64,000 bases of DNA from JALEVB01 sp022768265 (GTDB taxonomy: Bacteria; Bacillota_I; Bacilli_A; Erysipelotrichales; Erysipelotrichaceae). The stretch lies in the NCBI GenBank assembly GCA_034168985.1, contig JAXFJE010000037.1, forward strand, positions 47,120 to 111,119, read 5' to 3'. The number at the start of each line of letters is the position of its first letter. The first letter of the stretch is position 1. This document shows positions 52,418 to 61,101 of this stretch, one piece after another. The position numbers and the translations under genes are program-made. The notes below the pieces were generated by a model. The model ran no database searches, was not told the origin of the DNA, and was given only the letters and a program-made list of their open reading frames with translations.

Positions 52418-53604
52418 TGAAGATTTATTGTGATCAAATCTACACTTTGGAAGGATGTGTAGATAAAGTACTAGTTATAGAAAATGGAAAAATAATTGCT
52501 ATTAAAGAAAAAGAAGCAAATGAAATGATAGATGTTGATTGCACGGGATATAGAATTATTCCAGGAATAATTGATACCCATAACCATGGAACAATGGGTT
52601 ACGGATTAATGGGGAATAGCGTAGATAAAGAGAAAGAAGTTCGCGGTTATTTAAAAGGATTAGCTTCACAAGGTGTTACAGCTTGCTTTCCAACAGCTGA
52701 TCATGCTTATTTTAAAACGATAAGCAAAATTGCTAAAACAACTGTCGATGGTGCAAAAATTGTTGGTATCCACAGTGAAGGGCCTTATTTAAATAGAGTT
52801 GGAGAGAAAGGGATAGATACAGGGCATCCAGATATTGATATAAATTATATTCAAGGAATGGTTGACGATGCAGATGGGTTGTTAAAATTAGTTGCGATTG
52901 CGCCAGAAATTCCAGGGGCAAAAGAAGCAATAAGATATTTGAATAGTAGAGGTGTTAGATGTGCGTTTGCTCATTCTAATATGAATTTTAATGAAGCATT
53001 TGATTCTTTTAATTGGGGGATAAGTATTATAACTCATACTGCAAATGTTATGAGTGGAATCCATCATAGAAATATGGGTGGATTGGGAGCTGCATTATTA
53101 AACGATCATGTATATAATGAATTAATTTGCGATGGTTTGCATGTAAGCAATGAAATGATTGAAATGATGCTTAGGATAAAAAATAATGCTTTTGAAAAAT
53201 TTATGATGATTAGTGATAACGTCCCTATGGCTGGAGCCCCGGTAGGTAGATATGAGCTACCGGGAATGTTCGAGGTAAACATTGATGAAAAAGGATATTG
53301 TTTGTCAGATACTGGCAGATTGTGCGGATCAACGATGCCGGTTATCAAAGGAATAGCTAATTTAGAGCAAAATCTTAATATTCCAATGGAAAAAATTATA
53401 AAAATGTCATCATCTAATCAGGCAAAAGTATATGCAATCCCTAACAAAGGATATTTGGCGGTTGGAATGGATGCTGACTTAGCTGTTATTGATAACGAAT
53501 ACAATGTTGTTCAGACATATAGTGAAGGTAGAAAAGTATTTGATATTGAAAAAGACAGAAATTTGTTTAATATAGAATTTATGAAAAAGCATAATTTAAA
53601 CTAA
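52417..53604 (+). CDS. nagA: N-acetylglucosamine-6-phosphate deacetylase
   Basis: A 395-residue amidohydrolase. GIIDTHNHGTMGYG (His55, His57), HSEGPYLN, AFAHSNMNF, THTANVMSGIHHRNMGG and the catalytic Asp in MISDNVPMAG fit NagA. It yields GlcN-6-phosphate and acetate. nagB is not in the window. It is last in the operon, ending at a strong terminator. Confidence 0.92.
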   Translation: MKIYCDQIYTLEGCVDKVLVIENGKIIAIKEKEANEMIDVDCTGYRIIPGIIDTHNHGTMGYGLMGNSVDKEKEVRGYLKGLASQGVTACFPTADHAYFKTISKIAKTTVDGAKIVGIHSEGPYLNRVGEKGIDTGHPDIDINYIQGMVDDADGLLKLVAIAPEIPGAKEAIRYLNSRGVRCAFAHSNMNFNEAFDSFNWGISIITHTANVMSGIHHRNMGGLGAALLNDHVYNELICDGLHVSNEMIEMMLRIKNNAFEKFMMISDNVPMAGAPVGRYELPGMFEVNIDEKGYCLSDTGRLCGSTMPVIKGIANLEQNLNIPMEKIIKMSSSNQAKVYAIPNKGYLAVGMDADLAVIDNEYNVVQTYSEGRKVFDIEKDRNLFNIEFMKKHNLN

Positions 53605-53612
53605 GATATTAT

Positions 53613-53648
53613 AAAAAAGCGTTGAAATATAACTCAACGCTTTTTTAT
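53613..53648 (+). terminator. Terminator after nagA
   Basis: AAAAAAGCGTTGA and TCAACGCTTTTTT form a 13-pair stem. Confidence 0.88.
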
Positions 53649-53707
53649 AAGGTGTATAATGTTTTTAATAATTTATCTAAAAACATATATGGAAATAGGA
53701 GGGTGCT

Positions 53708-54649
53708 ATGAGAATTTTTGATTTACATGCTGATATTGGTTGGGATATATTGGATAAAGTTACCAAGGGACATAAAGATATATTGAAAAATGAACATTTA
53801 CCTAAATTGGCTAAAGGAGAAATTGAAACCGTTTGTGTGGCAAGTTTTTTTGATGGCCAAGAAAACTGGGAGCAAATGCAAGCGATGGTCGAAGCAACCC
53901 GCAATGAAATAGCTAGTTTGCAAGATGAAATCGTTTGGGTGAAAAAGGCTGAAGATCTAGATGTGGCAAACAAGCCTAAGCTGATCATGAGCGTGGAAGG
54001 TATGTGTGGTATCGTTGATGATGTTGAGGATAAGATCCAATGGCTATATGATCAAGGGGTAAGAGTGGCTTCCCTTTGTTGGAATGAAGAAAATGCCTTG
54101 GCTAGTGGGGTCAAAGGTGATGTGACCAATGGTTTAAGTTCTAAAGGTGCAGCAGTTATCCGTAAGATGGATGAGCTTGGAATGGTCATTGATGTTTCGC
54201 ATACCAATGAAAATACATTCTGGGATATCGTAAAAATCGCTCAAGGTCCGATCATCGCTACGCATTCTAATGCGCGTAATTTGTGTGGTCATGATCGTAA
54301 CTTGACCAAGCAACAGCTTAAAGCGATATCTGCTAAAGGTGGCATCATTGGCTTGAACGCTGCTAAACATTTTGTTGCTAAAAACGTAGATGAACAAGAT
54401 GCATATCATTTGGCATTACATGGAAAGTATATTGCTGATCTAATTGGAGTTGAACATTTGGCAATTGGTTTTGATTTTATGGATTTTTTAGAAGAAGGCG
54501 ACCATTCTTCGATGGCTCATGATCTAAAAGATGCATCCATGGCTCAAACATTGATCCAAGCTTTACAAAAGGTTGGTTTTAGTGAAAAAGAATGTCAGAT
54601 GATTGCTCATGATAATGCTAAGAGCTTATTACAAAGAGTATTAAGATAA
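53708..54649 (+). CDS. M19-family (renal/membrane-type) dipeptidase
   Basis: A 313-residue zinc dipeptidase. IFDLHADIGWDI (His7, Asp9), MSVEGMCGI, MVIDVSHTNENTFWDI and IATHSNARNLCGHDRNL match the family. It cleaves dipeptides including D-amino-acid forms. It has GGAGG before the ATG and its codon use matches the core genes. A separate transcription unit from rapZ, which has its own promoter. Confidence 0.9.
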   Translation: MRIFDLHADIGWDILDKVTKGHKDILKNEHLPKLAKGEIETVCVASFFDGQENWEQMQAMVEATRNEIASLQDEIVWVKKAEDLDVANKPKLIMSVEGMCGIVDDVEDKIQWLYDQGVRVASLCWNEENALASGVKGDVTNGLSSKGAAVIRKMDELGMVIDVSHTNENTFWDIVKIAQGPIIATHSNARNLCGHDRNLTKQQLKAISAKGGIIGLNAAKHFVAKNVDEQDAYHLALHGKYIADLIGVEHLAIGFDFMDFLEEGDHSSMAHDLKDASMAQTLIQALQKVGFSEKECQMIAHDNAKSLLQRVLR

Positions 54650-54665
54650 AAACTAGTTATTTCAA

Positions 54666-54694
54666 TTGTGAAACGCCCATAACCGTGGTACAAT
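54666..54694 (+). promoter_or_regulatory. Promoter of the rapZ-yvcK-whiA operon
   Basis: TTGTGA (54666-54671), 17 bases, TACAAT (54689-54694). Transcription would start about 11 bases before the rapZ ATG, just containing the ribosome site. Confidence 0.65.
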
Positions 54695-54711
54695 TTTTGC
54701 GAGGTATGAAT

Positions 54712-55572
54712 ATGAAAAGAGTTATTTTAGTTAGTGGAATGTCAGGCGCTGGTAAGACTAGTGCAATGAGCGTATTAGAAGATATGGGATATCATTGCAT
54801 TGACCAATATCCTGTTCAGTTGCTTAGTTTATTGGTTGATTTGATTGAAAATAGTAATGATATTCGTTATAACTATACGGCTTTGGCAACTTCGGCCGTA
54901 GATTTTCCAATGTTTTTACATGCCTTTAGAGGTTCAGATATCGATGTTAGAGTATTATTTTTAGATGCTAGTGATGATGTGTTGTTACATCGTTATAAAT
55001 CAACTAGAAGGATGCATCCTCTTTTGATCAGCAACATGGCTAATACATTAGAAGAAGCTATTAGTGGAGAAAGAGAAATGTTTATCAAGCATAAGGAAAG
55101 TAGCTTTACAGCTATCGATACGACCTTCTTATCTAACAAAGAACTTAAACGTAAGATCGAAAAATATTTTGCATTAAATACGGTACCAGCTTTTTCGATC
55201 AGTTTTGTATCTTTTGGATATAAAAATGGGGTGCCTATGGATGCCGATCTAATGATCGATGTGCGTTTTTTACCTAATCCTTATTGGGATGTTAAGCTTC
55301 GTCCATATAGTGGAGATGACAAGTGCGTATATGATTATGTTATGGAAAAACCAGAGACCCAAGAATTTATTGCACGTTTAGATGCTTTTTTGGATTACGC
55401 ATTTGAGCAGTATGTCAAAGAAGGCAAAAATCATTTTACCGTGGCAATCGGTTGTACCGGTGGTCAGCATCGTTCGGTGAGCATCACCAATTATTTGTTT
55501 GAGAAATATTCTAAATCTTATAATTGTTATAAAGAGCATCGTGATAAAGTAGGGCTAGAAAATGAAGAATAA
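54712..55572 (+). CDS. rapZ: RapZ-family RNase adapter/nucleotide-binding protein
   Basis: A 286-residue P-loop protein: GMSGAGKTSA (9-18), LEDMGYHCIDQYP, a central region with STRRMHPL and the C-terminal IGCTGGQHRSV. In enterobacteria RapZ controls GlcN-6-P synthase mRNA; in Firmicutes (YvcJ) its role is less defined. I chose the ATG at 54712, seven bases after GAGG, not the nearer ATG which lies too close. Overlaps yvcK by 11 bases. Confidence 0.92.
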   Translation: MKRVILVSGMSGAGKTSAMSVLEDMGYHCIDQYPVQLLSLLVDLIENSNDIRYNYTALATSAVDFPMFLHAFRGSDIDVRVLFLDASDDVLLHRYKSTRRMHPLLISNMANTLEEAISGEREMFIKHKESSFTAIDTTFLSNKELKRKIEKYFALNTVPAFSISFVSFGYKNGVPMDADLMIDVRFLPNPYWDVKLRPYSGDDKCVYDYVMEKPETQEFIARLDAFLDYAFEQYVKEGKNHFTVAIGCTGGQHRSVSITNYLFEKYSKSYNCYKEHRDKVGLENEE

Positions 55573-56521
55573 GCAGGTCGTCGTGATTGGCGGAGGCCAT
55601 GGCTTATCGACGATCTTAAGAGGTATCAAACATATCGATAATATCGATATTACGGCCATCGTCACGGTTGCGGATGATGGGGGCAGTACCGGTCGTTTAA
55701 GAAGACAGTTTCATATCCCAGCGATGGGAGATATTCGTAATGTGTTGTTGTCGTTGGCGCAAAGTGAATCGTTGCTTTCGAATTTGATGGATTATCGCTT
55801 TGAATCTAATTTGGATCCAGATAAGGAAGATGAAGATATCCAAGGCCATAATCTAGGTAATTTGATCTTAACGGCCATGACCCAGACTTGTGGTAGTTTC
55901 ATGGAAGCTATTACGACCTGTGCTGAAGTGTTAAATGTCAAAGGAAAGATCGTTCCTAGTACCTTACAAGTGGTTACTTTGTATGCGATGATGGAAGATA
56001 AGACCATTGTTAAGGGCGAAGCTAATATTCCTAATTTTGACAATAGGATCTTGAAAGTTTTTTATGATTGTGATGTCAAAGCTACCCCAGCGGCAGTTAC
56101 GGCCATTAAAAAAGCGGATCTGATCATTTTTGGGATCGGTTCTTTATATACCAGCATCTTGCCAAATGTTATCATTCCTAAGATTCAAGAAGCTTTGCGC
56201 AATACCAAGGCGAAAAAGTTGTATTTTTGTAATGTCATGAGCCAGCCTGGAGAAACCGATGGTTATAGCGTGGAAGATCATGTGGATGCTTTGCATTTGC
56301 ATAAGATCGATATCGATGAAGTGGTGATCGCTAGCGACAAGATACCCGAAACGATCATTGAACGGTATCATCAACAAGGCAGTAACTTAGTGAAAGTATG
56401 TGAGGATAAACATCCTTATCAGTTGTGTTATGCCAATCTATTAGATTTTAATTCAAAGGTTATTAGACATAATTCTTTGAAGATCAAAAAATTTGTGGAA
56501 GATTATATTGGAGGGTTGTAG
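55562..56521 (+). CDS. yvcK: YvcK/GluM morphogenesis protein
   Basis: A 319-residue CofD-like protein: VVVIGGGHGLSTILRGIK, VADDGGSTGRLR and GDIRNVLLSLAQ are hallmark motifs. It binds UDP-sugars and supports cell wall synthesis under gluconeogenic conditions in relatives. It is followed immediately by whiA. Confidence 0.95.
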   Translation: MKNKQVVVIGGGHGLSTILRGIKHIDNIDITAIVTVADDGGSTGRLRRQFHIPAMGDIRNVLLSLAQSESLLSNLMDYRFESNLDPDKEDEDIQGHNLGNLILTAMTQTCGSFMEAITTCAEVLNVKGKIVPSTLQVVTLYAMMEDKTIVKGEANIPNFDNRILKVFYDCDVKATPAAVTAIKKADLIIFGIGSLYTSILPNVIIPKIQEALRNTKAKKLYFCNVMSQPGETDGYSVEDHVDALHLHKIDIDEVVIASDKIPETIIERYHQQGSNLVKVCEDKHPYQLCYANLLDFNSKVIRHNSLKIKKFVEDYIGGL

Positions 56522-57448
56522 ATGTCGTTTTCAACCGACATAAAGCAAGAAATTGCAAATAATGATTTAAATAAATGTTGTATTAGAGCGCAGCTGTCAG
56601 CTATCATCCAGCTGTGTTCGACCTTGAATATTTCAAAAGAAGGCTTAGCTTTATCTATCAAGACTGAAAATGCAACAGTGGCGAAAAGGATCTATAAGCT
56701 GATCAAAGAATTATATGAAGTAGATGTCGATCTTTCGATCATCAAAAAGATGAACTTAAAAAAGAATAATATCTATCATCTAAAAGTACGCAGCAAAGCG
56801 ACGATGATCTTGGAAGATATTGGACTATGGTCTAGCAGAGCGCTGTTAGAAAGACCTTTGAAAAAGATCGTTAGCAAAGAGTGCTGTGCTAGAGCATATC
56901 TAGCGGGAGCTTTCATGGCAACGGGCAGTTGTAATACGCCTAAAAAAAGTGATTATCACTTAGAGGTTGTTGCGAATAATGAGCAATTAGCGCATTTTAT
57001 CGTTGAAAATATGGAACGCTTTTTCATTCATGCCAAGATCATCAAACGACGTAATAACTATGTCGTGTATGTGAAGATGGCAGATAAGATCGCTGATTTT
57101 TTACGATGTGTTGGGGCGAGTGAGTCTTTGCTTAAATTTGAAGATATTCGTATTAGCCGTGATTTTACTAATTCTTTGACTCGTTTGGATAATTGTGAGG
57201 TTGCAAATGAGATAAAGAGCCAAAAAGCTGCTAAAGCTCAGCTAGAGGATATTCAAAAGATCGCTGATCAGTTAGATCGTATAGATACTAAATTACAAGA
57301 AGTTGCTAGATTGCGGTTAGCTAATCCAGAAATGAGCTTGAATGAATTATGCGCAGAGTATGAAAAAAATTATGGTGTTGCTATTAGTAAGTCAGGAATC
57401 AAACATCGTTTTGTTAAGATTGCGCAGTTAGCTAATAAGGAGAATTAA
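56522..57448 (+). CDS. whiA: WhiA DNA-binding protein
   Basis: A 308-residue WhiA: N-terminal SFSTDIKQEIANN, a LAGLIDADG-homing-endonuclease-like fold without catalytic residues (CCARAYLAGAFMATGSC), and a C-terminal HTH (MSLNELCAEYEKNYGVAISKSGIKHRFVKI). It influences cell division and chromosome segregation in Firmicutes. GGAGGG precedes the ATG, which abuts yvcK's stop. Confidence 0.95.
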   Translation: MSFSTDIKQEIANNDLNKCCIRAQLSAIIQLCSTLNISKEGLALSIKTENATVAKRIYKLIKELYEVDVDLSIIKKMNLKKNNIYHLKVRSKATMILEDIGLWSSRALLERPLKKIVSKECCARAYLAGAFMATGSCNTPKKSDYHLEVVANNEQLAHFIVENMERFFIHAKIIKRRNNYVVYVKMADKIADFLRCVGASESLLKFEDIRISRDFTNSLTRLDNCEVANEIKSQKAAKAQLEDIQKIADQLDRIDTKLQEVARLRLANPEMSLNELCAEYEKNYGVAISKSGIKHRFVKIAQLANKEN

Positions 57449-57454
57449 GATCAT

Positions 57455-58360
57455 ATGTCGATCGTAGAATGTTTAAATAATGATTTCACCGTTATCGATA
57501 TGAGCAATATCATGATGATCCAAGATTATTTAAATATCCAAGCTTATGAAGAAAGCAATCATAATCTTGTGAATATGATCTTGTGGATGAAGTGGTATCC
57601 TTTGTTTTACTATAAAGAAGATGATTATCTTTTGTTGCTTGGGGTACATGAAAACAAAATGTTCATTTATATGCCACTTTGCAAAGATGAATATTTTGCA
57701 CAAGCAATATATAAGGCCAAAAGCATATTTGATAGATATCATACTAAGTTTATGATGAGCTGTTTTGTTGAAAAGCAAAAAGACATGGTACGGGAAATAT
57801 TGCCTACTGTTGAAGTAGAAGCTGTTCGCGAAAGCTTTGATTATGTATATGATAATAAGACCTTGCAACTTTTTAAGGGCAAAAAATTACAGAAAAAGCG
57901 TAATCATCTTAATGCTTTTTATAAGCTTTATGATGGAAGATGGCAATATGAGGTCTTGAGCAAAGATAATGTCGATGAATGTATTAGTTTTTTAGATAAG
58001 TGGGGAAAAGCCAATAAAGAAGATTTTTTGTTGGCTGAAGTTGAAGGTGTAAAAAGAGTGCTGATGTTGATAGACGACCTAAACTATCGTGGTGGTTTGA
58101 TCAGGATTGATGGAGAGGTAAAGGCTTTTGCCATTGGTAGTCGTCTTTCAAATCGTATGTGGCAAGAGAATGTTGAAAAAGCTGATGACAGTTATCGTGG
58201 CTTATATCAAGCAATGTTGCAACAATTGATACTGCATGAATTTGCAGAATATGAATTGGTAAATCGGGAAGATGATCTAGGTATTGAGAATTTACGTCAT
58301 GCTAAAGAGGCGTACAATCCTAAATATCTAATTAGTAAATATATGATTAGTGAGGTGTAA
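57455..58360 (+). CDS. DUF2156-like acyltransferase-fold protein
   Basis: A 301-residue protein resembling the C-terminal domain of phosphatidylglycerol lysyltransferase (DUF2156): LQKKRNHLNAFYKLY, RGGLIRIDGEVKAFAIGSRL, YRGLYQAMLQQ and ELVNREDDLGIENLRHAKEAYNPKYL. Two GNAT-like lobes, no membrane helices. Possibly aminoacyl-tRNA-dependent transfer, but substrate is unknown. Six bases after whiA. Confidence 0.82.
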   Translation: MSIVECLNNDFTVIDMSNIMMIQDYLNIQAYEESNHNLVNMILWMKWYPLFYYKEDDYLLLLGVHENKMFIYMPLCKDEYFAQAIYKAKSIFDRYHTKFMMSCFVEKQKDMVREILPTVEVEAVRESFDYVYDNKTLQLFKGKKLQKKRNHLNAFYKLYDGRWQYEVLSKDNVDECISFLDKWGKANKEDFLLAEVEGVKRVLMLIDDLNYRGGLIRIDGEVKAFAIGSRLSNRMWQENVEKADDSYRGLYQAMLQQLILHEFAEYELVNREDDLGIENLRHAKEAYNPKYLISKYMISEV

Positions 58361-58363
58361 GAA

Positions 58364-59278
58364 GTGATTGTAAGACCAACCAAAGAGATGGTTAAAGGTA
58401 TCAAGGATATCTGGCGGATTTGTTTTACGCAAGAGGATATGCGTTATACGGATTTCTTTTTCCAAAAAATGTTTAAGCCTAATGAATGCTGGGTATATGA
58501 AATTGATGATAAACCAGTTAGCTGTTTGCATAAGATACCGCATGCAGTCATGCTTAATGGCAGGGTGCTAAAAGCTTCGATGATCTTAGGAGTTGCTACT
58601 TTGCCTAAATTTCAAAATCGTGGATATATGCATAAGTTGATGGACGTTTGTTTGGATAGCTGTGAGCATACTGAACTTGTTACCTTCATTCAGGCATATA
58701 ATCCTGCTTTATATGAACAATTTGGATTTAAGATGATTTATTATCGTCAAGTGTATGAGTTTACCAAAGAAAATTTTGATAAATATAGTGTGAGCGGTTG
58801 TTTGTTTAATCCTAGCGTTAATGAAATGTTTAAGGTTTATAGTAGTTTTGTTAAACGTTTCAATGGTTTCTATGTTCGAGACTTTGAAGATTTTAGACGC
58901 TATATCCAGGAGGTAAAAGCACAGGGTGGACGCATTTGTGCTTATTATGATGAAAATCATAATATTCAAGGTTATGTAACTTTGATCAATGATGGAATCA
59001 AGGTTAATGTCGAAGAATGCATATATATGAACAGCAAGGCTTTATTGAAGCTATTGACCATAGCCTTGCAGCAACGCGATATCGTTCGCTTACATGTCAG
59101 CGATGCAGAAAATCTAAATGCGATCTTTAAGGGCATCAAGCCTTATTGTTATGGCTTTACGATGGCTAGGATCAATGATTATGAGTTATTTAATCGCTTG
59201 TATCAAAGCAGTGTTACAAGCGTAGAAGAAGCCTTTGCCTTAGCCAATAAACCATTGTATATGAATGAATTTGCTTGA
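58364..59278 (+). CDS. GNAT-family N-acetyltransferase (Eis-like)
   Basis: A 304-residue acetyltransferase beginning at a GTG with GAGGTG upstream. VATLPKFQNRGYMHKLMDVCLD is the acetyl-CoA binding motif A; FIQAYNPALYEQFGFKMIY is motif B. The C-terminal half resembles the Eis/SCP2-like tail. The substrate is unknown. Three bases after the preceding gene, so probably the last gene of the rapZ operon. Confidence 0.85.
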   Translation: MIVRPTKEMVKGIKDIWRICFTQEDMRYTDFFFQKMFKPNECWVYEIDDKPVSCLHKIPHAVMLNGRVLKASMILGVATLPKFQNRGYMHKLMDVCLDSCEHTELVTFIQAYNPALYEQFGFKMIYYRQVYEFTKENFDKYSVSGCLFNPSVNEMFKVYSSFVKRFNGFYVRDFEDFRRYIQEVKAQGGRICAYYDENHNIQGYVTLINDGIKVNVEECIYMNSKALLKLLTIALQQRDIVRLHVSDAENLNAIFKGIKPYCYGFTMARINDYELFNRLYQSSVTSVEEAFALANKPLYMNEFA

Positions 59279-59280
59279 GT

Positions 59281-59309
59281 TTGACATAACTAACTAGTGA
59301 TGCTAGAAT
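59281..59309 (+). promoter_or_regulatory. Promoter of the ABC exporter operon
   Basis: TTGACA (59281-59286), 17 bases, TAGAAT (59304-59309). The spacer contains TAACTAAC, a half-site of the palindromes downstream. Confidence 0.75.
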
Positions 59310-59317
59310 ATATTATA

Positions 59318-59333
59318 GTTAGCGGCTACTAAC
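59318..59333. promoter_or_regulatory. Operator-like palindrome 1 (GTTAG-N6-CTAAC)
   Basis: GTTAGCGGCTACTAAC lies right at the predicted transcription start. It has the same five-base arms and six-base centre as the palindrome 42 bases on. Confidence 0.6.
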
Positions 59334-59348
59334 GTAGCTGCTTTTTTA
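59321..59348 (+). terminator. Leader hairpin/terminator
   Basis: AGCGGCTAC, loop TAAC, GTAGCTGCT form a nine-pair stem with one G-U pair, followed by six T. It lies after the promoter and before the ABC gene. It may be an attenuator, or the terminator of the rapZ operon. Confidence 0.65.
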
Positions 59349-59359
59349 AAGAGTTGTCA

Positions 59360-59375
59360 GTTAGTTATAACTAAC
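59360..59375. promoter_or_regulatory. Operator-like palindrome 2 (GTTAG-N6-CTAAC)
   Basis: GTTAGTTATAACTAAC is a perfect 16-base palindrome just before the ribosome site of the first ABC gene. Candidate binding site of an unseen MarR/TetR-like repressor. Confidence 0.6.
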
Positions 59376-59385
59376 AGGAGGCGTA

Positions 59386-61101
59386 ATGATAAAAAAAGAG
59401 TTGATTAATTTGGTGCCACAAACCAAGAAGCTAATAGCGGGCAATGTATTTGTACAGTGGTTAGCTTTATTGGTAAATATCGTGATGATGTATCATATTG
59501 CTGGCTTGTTAAGCTATTTGTTTCAAGGTGGAAATTCTATTGCTTATGTGGGAAATATCTTATTGATTTGTATATGTTGCATCGTGGTTAGATTGATATT
59601 GCAGTATTTTACTAGTCGCTTAGCTTTTCACAGCAGTGAAATTGTCAAAGCTGATGTGCGTGCTAGGATATATCAGCATCTATTAGCTTTGCAAGGACGT
59701 TACGAAAAAGTTTTAAGTAGTGCACAGGTCATACAAGTAACAACAGAAGGAGTTGAGCAATTAGAAACTTATTTTGGTGCCTATATGCCCCAGTTTTTTT
59801 ATGCGATATTAGCTCCTTTGACCTTGTTTGTGGTCTTTGCACAGTTTGATCTGATGATTGCAGGTGTTTTGTTGATTGGGGTTTGGCTGATCCCTGTTTC
59901 TATCATACTTGTACAGAAATGGGCAAAGAAATTGTTAAGCCACTATTGGGATCAATATACTAGCATGGGAGATACCTTCTTAGAAAATTTACAAGGATTG
60001 ACAACTTTAAAAGTATATCAAGCTGATGAATATCGTCATAATTTGATGAATGAAGAAGCACAAAAATTTCGCAAGATTACCATGAGGGTATTGATCATGC
60101 AGCTGAATTCAATTTCGATCATGGATCTAGTAGCGTATGGTGGTGCAGCTGTAGGAATGTTTATTGCGATCATGCATTATCGTCGTAGTGATCTTGCTTT
60201 GTTCCAAGCAATTTTAGTGGTACTTTTGGCAGCTGATTTCTTCTTGCCAATGCGTACTTTAGGAAGTTTTTTCCATATTGCGATGAATGGTATGGCTGCA
60301 AGTGATAAGATCTTCAAACTTTTAAATGCAAAGGCCGATGATGAAGGAAACAAGGATTTTCGATTGGGCGACATTAATTTAAAGGATATAAGCTTTGCTT
60401 ATGAAAAGAAGATGAATCTTAAAGGTATCAATGCAACCTTCAAACAAGGACAGCTGACTGCGATAGTGGGAGAAAGCGGAAGCGGCAAATCGACCTTGGC
60501 TAAATTATTGATGAAGCAAGAAAAAAATTATCATGGCAAAATTAGTATTGATGAACAAGATATCAGGGATATCATGGATGCTCAATGGTATGCTCATGTT
60601 ACATATCTAAATCATCAAAGCTATATCTTTAAAGGGACAGTGAGAGAAAATTTACAATTAGGGAATATCTGCATTAATGATAAACAGATGTGGGAAGCCT
60701 TGGAAAAGGTCAAATTAGCAGATTTTTTGCGAAGCCTGCAAGGACTAGAGACTTTTTTACAAGTTGAAGGAAGTAATTTGTCAGGTGGTCAGCAGCAAAG
60801 ATTAGGGTTGGCTAGAGCCTTATTGGCAAATAGCGACATTTATATATTTGATGAAGCAACATCAAATATCGATGTGGAAAGTGAAGAATTGATCGTTGAA
60901 AATATCTATGAATTAGCAAAAACCAAGATGGTGATCATGATATCACATCGTTTAGCCAATGTAGCTAATAGCGATAAGATCATCGTTTTAGAAAAAGGAC
61001 AAATTGTAGAAGTAGGCAAGCACGAAGAATTAATTGATAAATCAGGTTATTATTATCAGCTTTGGAGCGCTCAAATGGCCTTGGAAGAAGGTGAAGACTA
61101 A
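59386..61101 (+). CDS. ABC exporter half-transporter (CydD-like)
   Basis: A 571-residue fused permease-ATPase. Six helices lie in about 1-310; the ATPase has Walker A GESGSGKSTLAK, signature LSGGQQQRLGLARALL and Walker B IYIFDEATS. Membrane-domain features (YEKVLSSAQVIQVTTEGVEQLETYFGAYMPQFFYA) resemble CydD of the CydDC thiol exporter. CAGGAGG precedes the ATG. It pairs with the next gene, whose ATG overlaps its stop by one base. A role in cysteine/glutathione export is inference, as no cytochrome bd genes are visible. Confidence 0.85.
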   Translation: MIKKELINLVPQTKKLIAGNVFVQWLALLVNIVMMYHIAGLLSYLFQGGNSIAYVGNILLICICCIVVRLILQYFTSRLAFHSSEIVKADVRARIYQHLLALQGRYEKVLSSAQVIQVTTEGVEQLETYFGAYMPQFFYAILAPLTLFVVFAQFDLMIAGVLLIGVWLIPVSIILVQKWAKKLLSHYWDQYTSMGDTFLENLQGLTTLKVYQADEYRHNLMNEEAQKFRKITMRVLIMQLNSISIMDLVAYGGAAVGMFIAIMHYRRSDLALFQAILVVLLAADFFLPMRTLGSFFHIAMNGMAASDKIFKLLNAKADDEGNKDFRLGDINLKDISFAYEKKMNLKGINATFKQGQLTAIVGESGSGKSTLAKLLMKQEKNYHGKISIDEQDIRDIMDAQWYAHVTYLNHQSYIFKGTVRENLQLGNICINDKQMWEALEKVKLADFLRSLQGLETFLQVEGSNLSGGQQQRLGLARALLANSDIYIFDEATSNIDVESEELIVENIYELAKTKMVIMISHRLANVANSDKIIVLEKGQIVEVGKHEELIDKSGYYYQLWSAQMALEEGED

